This document shows positions 8,612-15,728 of a stretch of 64,000 bases of DNA, piece by piece. The stretch spans positions 110,899 through 174,898 of the forward strand of contig CAITVX010000020.1 in the NCBI GenBank assembly GCA_903895995.1. The letters are read 5' to 3'. The translations under genes and the position numbers were made by a program. Source of the DNA: an uncultured Actinomycetes bacterium (lineage in GTDB: Bacteria; Actinomycetota; Actinomycetes; Nanopelagicales; Nanopelagicaceae). Positions within the stretch are counted from its first letter, which is position 1. The number at the start of each line of letters is the position of its first letter. A model generated the notes under the pieces. It did no database searches and had not been told where the DNA came from. It saw only the letters and a list, made by a program, of their open reading frames with translations.

Positions 8612-9760
8612 ATGGCTTCTTCACTCACCGACCTCTTGCTCATGGGTCGAGAGAGCGACCTCACAAGCGAACGCGGGGTCTCCTGCGACGGAGAACTTCC
8701 TGCAGCTAGCGACCCTGGTCTGGTTGAGCGAGCAAGGATCGCCCGAGCAGCCTTGGGGTCACGGGCAATCATCCTGGGTCATCACTACCAACGTGATGAG
8801 GTAATCCAATTCGCAGATATCACCGGCGATTCATTTAAATTAGCCCAAGCCGCAGCTTCAAACCCTGAGGCAGAACTCGTCATCTTCTGTGGCGTTCACT
8901 TCATGGCTGAGAGCGCAGATGTCTTAACGACTGCGGATCAGAAAGTAATCCTTCCAGATCTCGCAGCAGGTTGTTCTATGGCTGATATGGCGGCATCAAA
9001 CCAAGTACATGCCGCATGGGAAGTCTTTGAACGAGTTGGCATTGCATCGAAAACGATTCCTGTCACCTATATGAACTCGACTGCCGCAATCAAAGCCTTT
9101 ACCGGTGAACATGGTGGCACCATCTGCACATCATCGAATGCTGAACGAGCAATGCGTTGGGCCTTCGAAAAAGGCGAGAAGATCTTCTTCCTTCCTGATC
9201 AACACCTTGGGCGAAATACTGCTGTCCTCAAACTTGGACTCTCACTTGGCAATTGCGTTCTCTGGAATCCATGGAAGCCAAATGGTGGATTAACAGATCA
9301 AGAGATCATTGATGCAAAGGTTATTTTGTGGCGTGGCCATTGCTCAGTTCATGGTCGATTTACTGTAGATAACATCAACGAAGTGCGAGCACGAGTTCCT
9401 GGTGTGAAAGTCCTTGTTCACCCAGAGTGCCAACATGAAGTTGTATCGCATGCTGATGTTGTCGGAAGCACTGAATTCATTATTAAGACCATTGAAGAAT
9501 CCGCTCCCGGCTCACAATGGTCGATCGGAACTGAGCTCAACCTCGTCCAACGTTTAGCCAACCGCTTCACCGATCGAGAGATCCTCTTCTTAGATAAGAC
9601 CGTCTGCTACTGCTCCACTATGAACCGAATCGACCTCCCCCATCTGGTTTGGGCCATGGAGACGCTCGCTTCAGGGCGCATCGTCAACCAGATCAGCGTC
9701 GACCCCCATATTGCACACTTCTCACGAGTTGCACTCGATCGAATGCTGGCTCTACCGTAA
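8612..9760 (+). CDS. nadA: Quinolinate synthase
   Basis: This 382-residue enzyme condenses iminoaspartate with dihydroxyacetone phosphate to quinolinate, the first committed NAD precursor. The three cysteines that would hold the 4Fe-4S cluster are in FCGVHFMAE, VHPECQHEV and VCYCSTMNR. ILGHHYQRDEV and DSFKLAQAA are family blocks. The gene stands without nadB or nadC, which often follow it in other actinobacteria, so aspartate oxidation and the phosphoribosyl transfer must be encoded elsewhere. It is divergent from erpA and has its own -10 box. Confidence 0.96.
   Translation: MASSLTDLLLMGRESDLTSERGVSCDGELPAASDPGLVERARIARAALGSRAIILGHHYQRDEVIQFADITGDSFKLAQAAASNPEAELVIFCGVHFMAESADVLTTADQKVILPDLAAGCSMADMAASNQVHAAWEVFERVGIASKTIPVTYMNSTAAIKAFTGEHGGTICTSSNAERAMRWAFEKGEKIFFLPDQHLGRNTAVLKLGLSLGNCVLWNPWKPNGGLTDQEIIDAKVILWRGHCSVHGRFTVDNINEVRARVPGVKVLVHPECQHEVVSHADVVGSTEFIIKTIEESAPGSQWSIGTELNLVQRLANRFTDREILFLDKTVCYCSTMNRIDLPHLVWAMETLASGRIVNQISVDPHIAHFSRVALDRMLALP
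9753..9758 (+). promoter_or_regulatory. Leaderless -10 box for DUF3043 gene
   Basis: TACCGT ends 6 bases before the ATG at 9765; its last T is the first base of the nadA TAA. Confidence 0.55.
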
Positions 9761-9764
9761 CCTC

Positions 9765-10307
9765 ATGAGCGAGAACACAGAAGATCAGGCAGCCGGTAAA
9801 AAGGGCAAAGCAACTCCAAAGCGTAAAGATGCTGAGGCAAAGCTCAAGGTCAACTCCTTAGCGCCTTCAACGAGCAAGGCAGCGAAGAATCGTGATCGCA
9901 CCTTCGATAAAGCTCGTCGCGCAGAAGCAAGAGCAGCCTTTATGCGAGGAGAAGAGAGTGCACTCCCCGCTCGCGATAAGGGACCAGCCAAGAAGTGGGT
10001 TCGCAACTACATTGATTCCCGTCGCACCATCGGCGAATATTTCTTGCCGACCATTATGGTCGTATTAGTTCTTACTGCTATTCCTGTTAAGGCAGTTCAG
10101 TTACTTGCGATTCTCTTTATGTACGCAGCGATGCTCTACTCGCTCTTTTCAGCTTTCTTCATTGGTCGAAAGATCAAGAAATTAGTCGCAGAGAAGTTCC
10201 CGAATGAGCCACTGAAGGGAATCGGAATCTATGGATGGCTCCGTTCGACCCAGATGCGACGCATGCGCGCACCATCACCCCAAGTAAAGCGCGGAGAAAG
10301 TTTTTAA
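9765..10307 (+). CDS. DUF3043 membrane protein
   Basis: This 180-residue actinobacterial protein has no known function. The first 85 residues or so are lysine/arginine-rich and polar (KKGKATPKRKDAEAK and similar). Two adjacent membrane segments follow (EYFLPTIMVVLVLTAIPV and ILFMYAAMLYSLFSAFFIG), then a basic tail. The ORF can be extended to 9711 inside nadA, but the ATG at 9765 has a -10 box 6 bases upstream and gives the family's usual start. It converges with the aldo/keto reductase gene, 18 bases apart. Confidence 0.8.
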   Translation: MSENTEDQAAGKKGKATPKRKDAEAKLKVNSLAPSTSKAAKNRDRTFDKARRAEARAAFMRGEESALPARDKGPAKKWVRNYIDSRRTIGEYFLPTIMVVLVLTAIPVKAVQLLAILFMYAAMLYSLFSAFFIGRKIKKLVAEKFPNEPLKGIGIYGWLRSTQMRRMRAPSPQVKRGESF

Positions 10308-10325
10308 AACTATCTCTTTGGCGAT

Positions 10326-11324
10326 TTAAGAGCGTGGGTTTGGACTGACATTCTTTGAAGGATCGCGTTCTGGAAGTGATCCAAGAGCTTGATCAATAGC
10401 TTTCATCGTTGCAGCATCAAGTTTTACCCCTGAGGCCTTCACATTGTCTTTAACTTGAGAAGGCTTGGTGGCTCCCATAATTACTGATGAGACATTTTTA
10501 TTGGCAAGTGCCCAAGCAAGTGCCATCTGGCCCATTGTGAGATCTATCGACTCAGCAATAGGTTTCAACTTCTGAACAGTTGTAAGAACTTCTTCACGCA
10601 ACCAGCGAGAGATCATTCCTGATCCACCCTTGTCATGAGCGCGAGAGCCAGCAGGAGCCTTCTTTCCTGGCAGATATTTGCCAGTGAGAACACCTTGAGC
10701 CATGGGAGACCAGACAATCTGCCCGATGCCTTCTCGCTCACAGAGGGGAACAACTTCTTTCTCTATCACTCGCCATAACATCGAGTACTGGGGCTGACTT
10801 GATACAAAGCGATCCAAGTTATTTTCTTTCTGGTAGCGCAGCGCTGCAGAAATCTGTGAAGAGTCCCATTCGGAGAAGCCAATGTAATTGACCTTGCCTT
10901 GGCGAATCAGATCATCAAAGGCGCGAAGTGTTTCATCCAATGGCGTCTCAACATCGAATCGATGTGCTTGATACAGATCGATGTGGTCGGTACCTAAGCG
11001 CTTCAGTGATGCTTCGACCGATTCCATGATGTGCTTACGCGATAGGCCACGATCATTTTTTCCAGTGCCTGTTGGGAAGTAGACCTTGGTGAAGAGCTCG
11101 TACGACTCTCTCTTGACGCCCTTAAGGGCTTTACCCAGCACAACCTCAGCTTTTGTGCCAGCATAGACATCGGCGGTATCGAAGGTAGTAATACCCTCAT
11201 CCAGCGCTGCACGTACGCAGCTAATTGCTGCGGTTTGCTCTACCTGGCTTCCGTGGGTGATCCAATTTCCATAAGAAATCTCTGACACATACATTCCGGT
11301 TCTACCAAGGCGACGATATTCCAT
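10326..11324 (-). CDS. Aldo/keto reductase
   Basis: This 332-residue NADPH-dependent oxidoreductase of the (beta/alpha)8 aldo/keto reductase family resembles the potassium-channel beta-subunit/YghZ branch. Tetrad residues are visible: D and Y in DTADVYAGTKAE, K in LFTKVYFP, H in YQAHRFD. The NADPH-binding end includes GATKPSQVKDNV. A longer start at 11360 exists, but it would overlap the divergent small gene, and TACTCT lies 7 bases before the ATG at 11324. The substrate is unknown; general aldehyde reduction is the usual guess. Confidence 0.88.
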   Translation of the reverse strand: MEYRRLGRTGMYVSEISYGNWITHGSQVEQTAAISCVRAALDEGITTFDTADVYAGTKAEVVLGKALKGVKRESYELFTKVYFPTGTGKNDRGLSRKHIMESVEASLKRLGTDHIDLYQAHRFDVETPLDETLRAFDDLIRQGKVNYIGFSEWDSSQISAALRYQKENNLDRFVSSQPQYSMLWRVIEKEVVPLCEREGIGQIVWSPMAQGVLTGKYLPGKKAPAGSRAHDKGGSGMISRWLREEVLTTVQKLKPIAESIDLTMGQMALAWALANKNVSSVIMGATKPSQVKDNVKASGVKLDAATMKAIDQALGSLPERDPSKNVSPNPRS

Positions 11325-11331
11325 ACGAGAG

Positions 11332-11337
11332 AGAGTA
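11332..11337 (-). promoter_or_regulatory. Candidate leaderless -10 box for aldo/keto reductase
   Basis: Minus-strand TACTCT ends 7 bases before the ATG at 11324. Its TA (11336-11337) is shared with the divergent -10 box. Confidence 0.45.
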
Positions 11338-11341
11338 CCCT
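11336..11341 (+). promoter_or_regulatory. Leaderless -10 box for small membrane protein
   Basis: TACCCT ends 6 bases before the ATG at 11348 and overlaps the opposing -10 box by TA. Confidence 0.55.
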
Positions 11342-11347
11342 GCAGAT

Positions 11348-11569
11348 ATGAAGTTAGCATCTAGAACTGGCCCAAAAATTGGAGCCCTTCTCGCCGTGAT
11401 CGCTTCACCAGTTTTCGCCCTTGCAGCTTTTGCCGAGGATAACGGGGCTGGCCCACGTATCGAAGAAGAGCGCCACAGCCTTGAAAGGCTACCCATTGTG
11501 ATTGTTATTAGCGCCTTGATCATTGCAGTCGGACTCGCCTATGGAATTGGGCGACGTTCCCGCAAATAA
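11348..11569 (+). CDS. Small two-helix membrane protein of unknown function
   Basis: I do not recognise this 73-residue protein. It has a signal-like N-terminal helix (residues about 9-29, ending AFA before EDNGAG), a charged stretch (RIEEERHSLER), a second helix (PIVIVISALIIAVGLAYGIG) and a basic end RRSRK. So either a secreted C-terminally anchored peptide or a two-pass protein. A well-placed -10 box 6 bases before the ATG argues that it is real. It lies upstream of the B12 riboswitch, but nothing shows a link to B12 uptake. Confidence 0.65.
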   Translation: MKLASRTGPKIGALLAVIASPVFALAAFAEDNGAGPRIEEERHSLERLPIVIVISALIIAVGLAYGIGRRSRK

Positions 11570-11610
11570 CCACCACTGCGCCCAACAAGGGTGCTAAGTT
11601 TTGCCCGCTA

Positions 11611-11800
11611 GCAATCTCTTAGATTGCAGGTGTTATTGGTTAGAGCGAAGTCCGGTGAAATCCCGGCGCTGTCCCGCAACTGTAGAAAAGTTACTCGTAA
11701 CTTTTGAGCCAGGTCGCCTCTTCCATATAGCGAAGTATCCGACCTCGGAGGAAGGTCGGGCCTTTAAGAGCTCACCTTTGGGTAGATCTCTGAAGTCCCT
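11611..11800 (+). ncRNA. Cobalamin riboswitch
   Basis: The leader holds the conserved B12-riboswitch core: an AGGTG element (about 11628-11632), CCGGTGAAATCCCGG (about 11652-11666), the B12-box stretch GTCCCGCAACTGT (11671-11683) and the AGCCAGG block (about 11707-11713). Flanking hairpins are a 7-bp stem GCAATCT/AGATTGC (11611-11627), a stem AAAAGTTAC/GTAACTTTT (11686-11705) and a 7-bp stem CCGACCT/AGGTCGG (11739-11759) with a purine-rich loop that could act as L13. Adenosyl- or methylcobalamin binding would switch the downstream hairpin and repress the B12 uptake genes. Exact boundaries are approximate. Confidence 0.9.
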
Positions 11801-11807
11801 ACATTTC

Positions 11808-11834
11808 CTCCCTCAACTCTTGAGGGAGTTTTTT
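11808..11834 (+). terminator. Riboswitch expression platform: terminator hairpin overlapping the btuF ribosome site
   Basis: A perfect 9-bp stem CTCCCTCAA/TTGAGGGAG with a CTC loop is followed by six T residues and ends one base before the btuF ATG. The right arm contains GAGGGAG, the only Shine-Dalgarno-like sequence for btuF. The hairpin could therefore terminate transcription, hide the ribosome site, or both. Confidence 0.85.
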
Positions 11835-11835
11835 A

Positions 11836-12687
11836 ATGCGCAAGAGAAGTTCTGTAGTTCTCATAACTATCACCGCGATTGGTGCAGCGCTCACCCCATC
11901 CATATCTCACGCTGCCACAACTTCGCCAAGACGGATCATCTCCCTTTCACCGAGTGCGACTGAAGATCTCTTCGCCATTGGTGCAGGTAAGCAAGTAGTA
12001 GCCGTCGACAGCCTCTCTAATTATCCAGCCAATGCCCCTATAACCAAGCTCGATGCTTTTACTCCGAATGTAGAAGCTATTGCAAAATACAAGCCAGATT
12101 TGGTGGTCCTGCAAAGTTCAGCAACGAAAGCCGTAGCAGTTAAAGCAGCACTAGAAAAAATGAAGATCAAAGTCTTCTTCGAAATAACCCCTTCCGATAT
12201 CAGCGGTGCCTATACCGAAATTCAAGCTCTCGGAACTGCCACTGGAAAGGGAGCTCAAGCAACGAAGGTGATCACCGCAATGAAGAGTGCAATCGCTAAA
12301 GCGATAGCTTCTGGGAAACGATCGAATCCGACAGCAATTTTTCACGAGGTAGATAGCACTCTCTATTCAGCGACATCTAAGACATTTATTGGACATGTCT
12401 ACTCAGATTTCAACACTCTTAACATCGCAGATGCTGCCGATACAGCCGACTCCTTTGGTTATCCTCAATTGACTAACGAGTATCTCTTAAAGGCCAATCC
12501 TCGGGTGATCTTTATCGGCGATGAGCAAACGAGCGCGCAGGTCGCCTCTCGTGCAGGATGGAGCAGAATCGAAGCTGTCGCAAAAGAGCAGATCTTCGCT
12601 CTGCCTGCAGATATCCCATCCAGATGGGGTCCACGCCTCGTCGATTTCTATCAGTTCGTCGCCAAGTGTTTGACGTCAATTAAGTAG
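11836..12687 (+). CDS. btuF: B12 ABC transporter substrate-binding protein
   Basis: This 283-residue extracytoplasmic binding protein of the BtuF/FecB (TroA-like) fold starts with a signal peptide (RKRSSVVLITITAIGAALT) and mature sequence from about residue 27. No lipobox cysteine is visible, which is unusual for a Gram-positive binding protein. Family blocks include RIISLSPSATEDLFAIG, YKPDLVVL and WSRIEAVAKEQIFALP. The cobalamin riboswitch immediately upstream and the permease and ATPase downstream make vitamin B12 or a related corrinoid the likely ligand. The start is set by the ATG after the terminator hairpin. Confidence 0.9.
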   Translation: MRKRSSVVLITITAIGAALTPSISHAATTSPRRIISLSPSATEDLFAIGAGKQVVAVDSLSNYPANAPITKLDAFTPNVEAIAKYKPDLVVLQSSATKAVAVKAALEKMKIKVFFEITPSDISGAYTEIQALGTATGKGAQATKVITAMKSAIAKAIASGKRSNPTAIFHEVDSTLYSATSKTFIGHVYSDFNTLNIADAADTADSFGYPQLTNEYLLKANPRVIFIGDEQTSAQVASRAGWSRIEAVAKEQIFALPADIPSRWGPRLVDFYQFVAKCLTSIK

Positions 12688-12690
12688 ATT
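12685..12690 (+). promoter_or_regulatory. Candidate leaderless -10 box for btuC
   Basis: TAGATT includes the btuF TAG stop and ends 6 bases before the btuC ATG at 12697. Confidence 0.5.
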
Positions 12691-12696
12691 GAACCC

Positions 12697-13734
12697 ATGA
12701 AAGGCGAGAAGCGAGAGAGCAGCGCGCGGATCCAGGGGATCTCTCCGATTTGGAATTGGAGAACGACCTTTATCTGCGCTGCGCTCTTACTTCTAGTTGG
12801 ATTATTGGCAATAAGTTTTGGTCCAATTCATCTGCGCTTTGGAGAGATCATCAAAACCCTGCTTGGTATGGATGGCGGCCTATCTGGTCAAGATAGAACT
12901 GTTCTCATCGATCTTCGTTTGCCGCGGGCACTTCTCGCAGCTCTCGTCGGAGCTGCACTTGCTACAAGTGGCGCGGTCTATCAGAGTGTCTTTAGAAATC
13001 CTCTCGCCGATCCTTATCTCTTAGGTGCTGCAAGTGGCGCAGGACTTGGAGCAACAATTGCCATCACCAATGCTCACGGTGATGTCTACAGTCTGCTGCC
13101 AATCTTCTCCTTCATCGGAGGAACTTTGGCAGTTCTTACCTCCTTCTTCATCTCGGGAAAATTCTTTGCAGAGCCACAATCACTCCTCTTGAGTGGAATT
13201 GCTGTGGGATCTTTTGCAACGGCGATTCAGACATATCTGCAGCAACGGCATAGTTCATCACTTCGGCCTGTTTACTCCTGGATTTTGGGTGAACTCACAG
13301 TTGCCAATTGGCAGATCGTTACATGGTCCTCGATTTATATTCTGATCTCACTGGGAGTTCTGATCTCCATCTCAAAACAGCTAGATGGACTCATGCTCAG
13401 CGATGAAGAATCTTTCTCGCTAGGTATCAACCCAAACCGTTTACGCATGATCGCAGTTGCTGCCGCAACCCTTGCAACTGCAACCGCTGTCTCAGCCTCT
13501 GGCCTCATTGGTTTTGTTGGAATCGTCGTTCCGCATCTAGTTCGCGGCATAACTCATCGTGTTACCAATAGAAATCTCCTCACCGTCGCGCTAGCTGGCG
13601 CCGCATTCTTAGTACTTGCAGATCTTGGAGCAAGGACACTTCTCTCCCCTGCCGAACTTCCTATCGGTGTGATTACCGCCTTTGTTGGTGCCCCATTCTT
13701 CCTAGTAGTCCTGCGTCGAAGGAGAACCCTCTGA
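12697..13734 (+). CDS. btuC: B12 ABC transporter permease (FecCD/BtuC family)
   Basis: This 345-residue polytopic permease of the FecCD family should form the homodimeric channel for corrinoid import. Family blocks are RLPRALLAALVGAALATSGA, NPLADPYLLGAASGAGLGA, and the coupling-loop region GLIGFVGIVVPHLVRG. About ten hydrophobic segments are visible. It lies 9 bases after btuF, and its stop overlaps the btuD start. A -10-like TAGATT just upstream could let it be expressed without passing through the riboswitch. Iron-siderophore transport is the alternative for the family; the riboswitch favours B12. Confidence 0.9.
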   Translation: MKGEKRESSARIQGISPIWNWRTTFICAALLLLVGLLAISFGPIHLRFGEIIKTLLGMDGGLSGQDRTVLIDLRLPRALLAALVGAALATSGAVYQSVFRNPLADPYLLGAASGAGLGATIAITNAHGDVYSLLPIFSFIGGTLAVLTSFFISGKFFAEPQSLLLSGIAVGSFATAIQTYLQQRHSSSLRPVYSWILGELTVANWQIVTWSSIYILISLGVLISISKQLDGLMLSDEESFSLGINPNRLRMIAVAAATLATATAVSASGLIGFVGIVVPHLVRGITHRVTNRNLLTVALAGAAFLVLADLGARTLLSPAELPIGVITAFVGAPFFLVVLRRRRTL

Positions 13735-14501
13735 TGATGATTAGCGTTCGAAATCTAGATCTCACGATCAACGGAAAAACGATCCTGAATGATATTTCTC
13801 TCGATATCCAACCAGGTCTCTGGAGTTGTTTGGTTGGGCCAAATGGGGCTGGAAAAACTACATTCCTCAAAGTGCTCCTTGGTAGCGCTCGTTACTCAGG
13901 AAGCGTGAAGAGTGATGGTGTTGAAGTATTTAGAAACCATAAACGCAATGTTGCATTCGTTCCTCAACAACCACAAATCCCACAAGGAATCTCGGTGAGT
14001 GAGTATGTTGCCCTCGGTCGATCAAAGCGAGATGGCTGGGGCAATGAAAGTTCGCAGAGTAGAGAATTTATTGCCAAGGTCTTAGAACAGACCAATCTTT
14101 ATGGAATGCAACGACAACAGATCTCTCAATTATCAGGCGGTGAGATGCAGCGAACTCTTATTGCACGAGCACTTGCACAAGAGCCCGATCTGATTCTCTT
14201 AGATGAGCCAACAAGCGCTCTCGATCTACACCATCAGATTGAAGTGCTCAATAATCTGCAATTTCTTCAGAAGCAGGGTGTAACAATCATCTCAACCATG
14301 CATGACATCACTCTGGCTGCGATGTATGCAGATCGCATCATCGTCATGCAAGAGGGTCGCGTACTTGCAGATGGGGCTTCCAGCGAGATTATTCACTCAC
14401 CTGAATTGCGAACTGCCTTTGATAACCGCATCAATGTTTACACATTGGACTCTGGTCGCCCTGTTGTTATTGCACGCAAAGATGAGAAGGATGAGAGATA
14501 G
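13734..14501 (+). CDS. btuD: B12 ABC transporter ATP-binding protein
   Basis: This 255-residue ABC ATPase powers the importer. Walker A is GPNGAGKTT, the signature LSGGEMQRT, Walker B LILLDEPTS, and the switch histidine lies in STMHDITLA. Two ATG codons (MM) are possible; the first overlaps the btuC TGA. It ends two bases from the convergent gcvT gene, so the operon is btuF-btuC-btuD with no room for a terminator hairpin between the two genes. Confidence 0.92.
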   Translation: MMISVRNLDLTINGKTILNDISLDIQPGLWSCLVGPNGAGKTTFLKVLLGSARYSGSVKSDGVEVFRNHKRNVAFVPQQPQIPQGISVSEYVALGRSKRDGWGNESSQSREFIAKVLEQTNLYGMQRQQISQLSGGEMQRTLIARALAQEPDLILLDEPTSALDLHHQIEVLNNLQFLQKQGVTIISTMHDITLAAMYADRIIVMQEGRVLADGASSEIIHSPELRTAFDNRINVYTLDSGRPVVIARKDEKDER

Positions 14502-14503
14502 TT

Positions 14504-15628
14504 TTAACGAACGTGTGAAGGGACAAACGGAGCCTTCACGACTTCAACTTCGCTGACTCTGCCGCGAATATCTAACTGAAGGCGATCTCCAACTTTCACA
14601 GTAGGCGGAACTAGCGCAAGTCCAATTCCAACTTTCAGTGTTGGGGAGAAGGTGCCGCTCGTGACGACGCCAATTGCTTGCCCATCACGAAGGACGGTCA
14701 TCTCCCCGCGCGGGATTCCACGATCGAGAGATTTGATCGCACGCAGTGTTCGCTTTAAACCACTCTCTTTTAATGCAAGCAGTGCATCTCTACCTGCAAA
14801 TTTCTCCTTGCCAAGAACAACTGCCCATGATGCTCCGGCTTCTAGCGCAGAAGTTTCTAATGAGAGCTCGTGGCCATGAAGTGGGTAGCCCATCTCAGTT
14901 CTTAAGGTATCTCGCGATCCGAGGCCGCAAACGCGTCCAGCTACCTGTGCTATCGCATCGACGAGAATCTCCCACAAGGCCTGTGTCTGATTCCAAGCAG
15001 GTACAAGCTCGAAGCCATATTCACCCGTATAGCCAGTGCGACAGATAATCACTGAGCCTAGTTTTTCATGCCCCGGAATGACTCCCTCAGTGAAAGCCAT
15101 GTAGTCGAAGTCGATCGTTAAACCAAGGGATGAAATTACTTGTTGTGAAAGTGGTCCTTGTAAAGCGAGAACCCCATAACTCTGATGAGCACCGACGATT
15201 GTGAGATCCGAAGGCGCGCCACTCTGCAGTACGGATAGAACGGCAGCACAATTTGAAGCATTAGGAATTAAGAAGAGATCATCGGGAGAGCGGCGATAGA
15301 CAATGAGGTCATCGATAACTCCACCCTCGGCATTACAGATCAGGTTGTACTGCGCACTGCCATCTTCGATCTTTGTCAGATCGTTGGTGAGAACCGAGTT
15401 GATGTAATCAAGAGCGCCAGGACCGCGTACTTCAATCTTTCCTAAATGCGAGACATCGAAGAGACCTACCCGCTCTCGGACAGCTGTGTGTTCGGCGATG
15501 ACGCCACCTGGCTGACCCGCTCTCGTACCCTGGGGGTACTCAATTGGCATATCCCATCCACCAAAATCGGCGAGTTTGGCTCCGGCATTAAGGTGCCAGT
15601 CGTATAACGGGGATTTCAGCTCACTCAT
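14504..15628 (-). CDS. gcvT: Glycine cleavage system aminomethyltransferase (T protein)
   Basis: This 374-residue enzyme moves the methylene group from aminomethyl-lipoyl H protein to tetrahydrofolate, releasing ammonia. Recognisable blocks are DMPIEYPQG, VGLFDVSHLGKIEV, NSVLTNDLTKIEDG and CRTGYTGEYGFEL. Domain order and length are normal. The H and P proteins are not in the window, but lipoate synthesis genes are 10 kb away. TAGGTT lies 6 bases before the ATG, implying a leaderless transcript. Confidence 0.95.
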   Translation of the reverse strand: MSELKSPLYDWHLNAGAKLADFGGWDMPIEYPQGTRAGQPGGVIAEHTAVRERVGLFDVSHLGKIEVRGPGALDYINSVLTNDLTKIEDGSAQYNLICNAEGGVIDDLIVYRRSPDDLFLIPNASNCAAVLSVLQSGAPSDLTIVGAHQSYGVLALQGPLSQQVISSLGLTIDFDYMAFTEGVIPGHEKLGSVIICRTGYTGEYGFELVPAWNQTQALWEILVDAIAQVAGRVCGLGSRDTLRTEMGYPLHGHELSLETSALEAGASWAVVLGKEKFAGRDALLALKESGLKRTLRAIKSLDRGIPRGEMTVLRDGQAIGVVTSGTFSPTLKVGIGLALVPPTVKVGDRLQLDIRGRVSEVEVVKAPFVPSHVR

Positions 15629-15634
15629 CAGGCA

Positions 15635-15640
15635 AACCTA
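15635..15640 (-). promoter_or_regulatory. Leaderless -10 box for gcvT
   Basis: Minus-strand TAGGTT ends 6 bases before the ATG at 15628. Confidence 0.6.
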
Positions 15641-15728
15641 GCAAAGTCGGAGAGATTTCTCCCAAATAGATTGAAATAAATGGAAAGGAGAGGGAGCAAA
15701 AAGAGCCAAGCAGTGCTTAGATATCGCA

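Noticed and set aside
11601..11963. 120-codon open frame across the region before btuF
   Set aside because: It covers the cobalamin riboswitch and runs out of frame into btuF; the RNA structure explains the sequence better.
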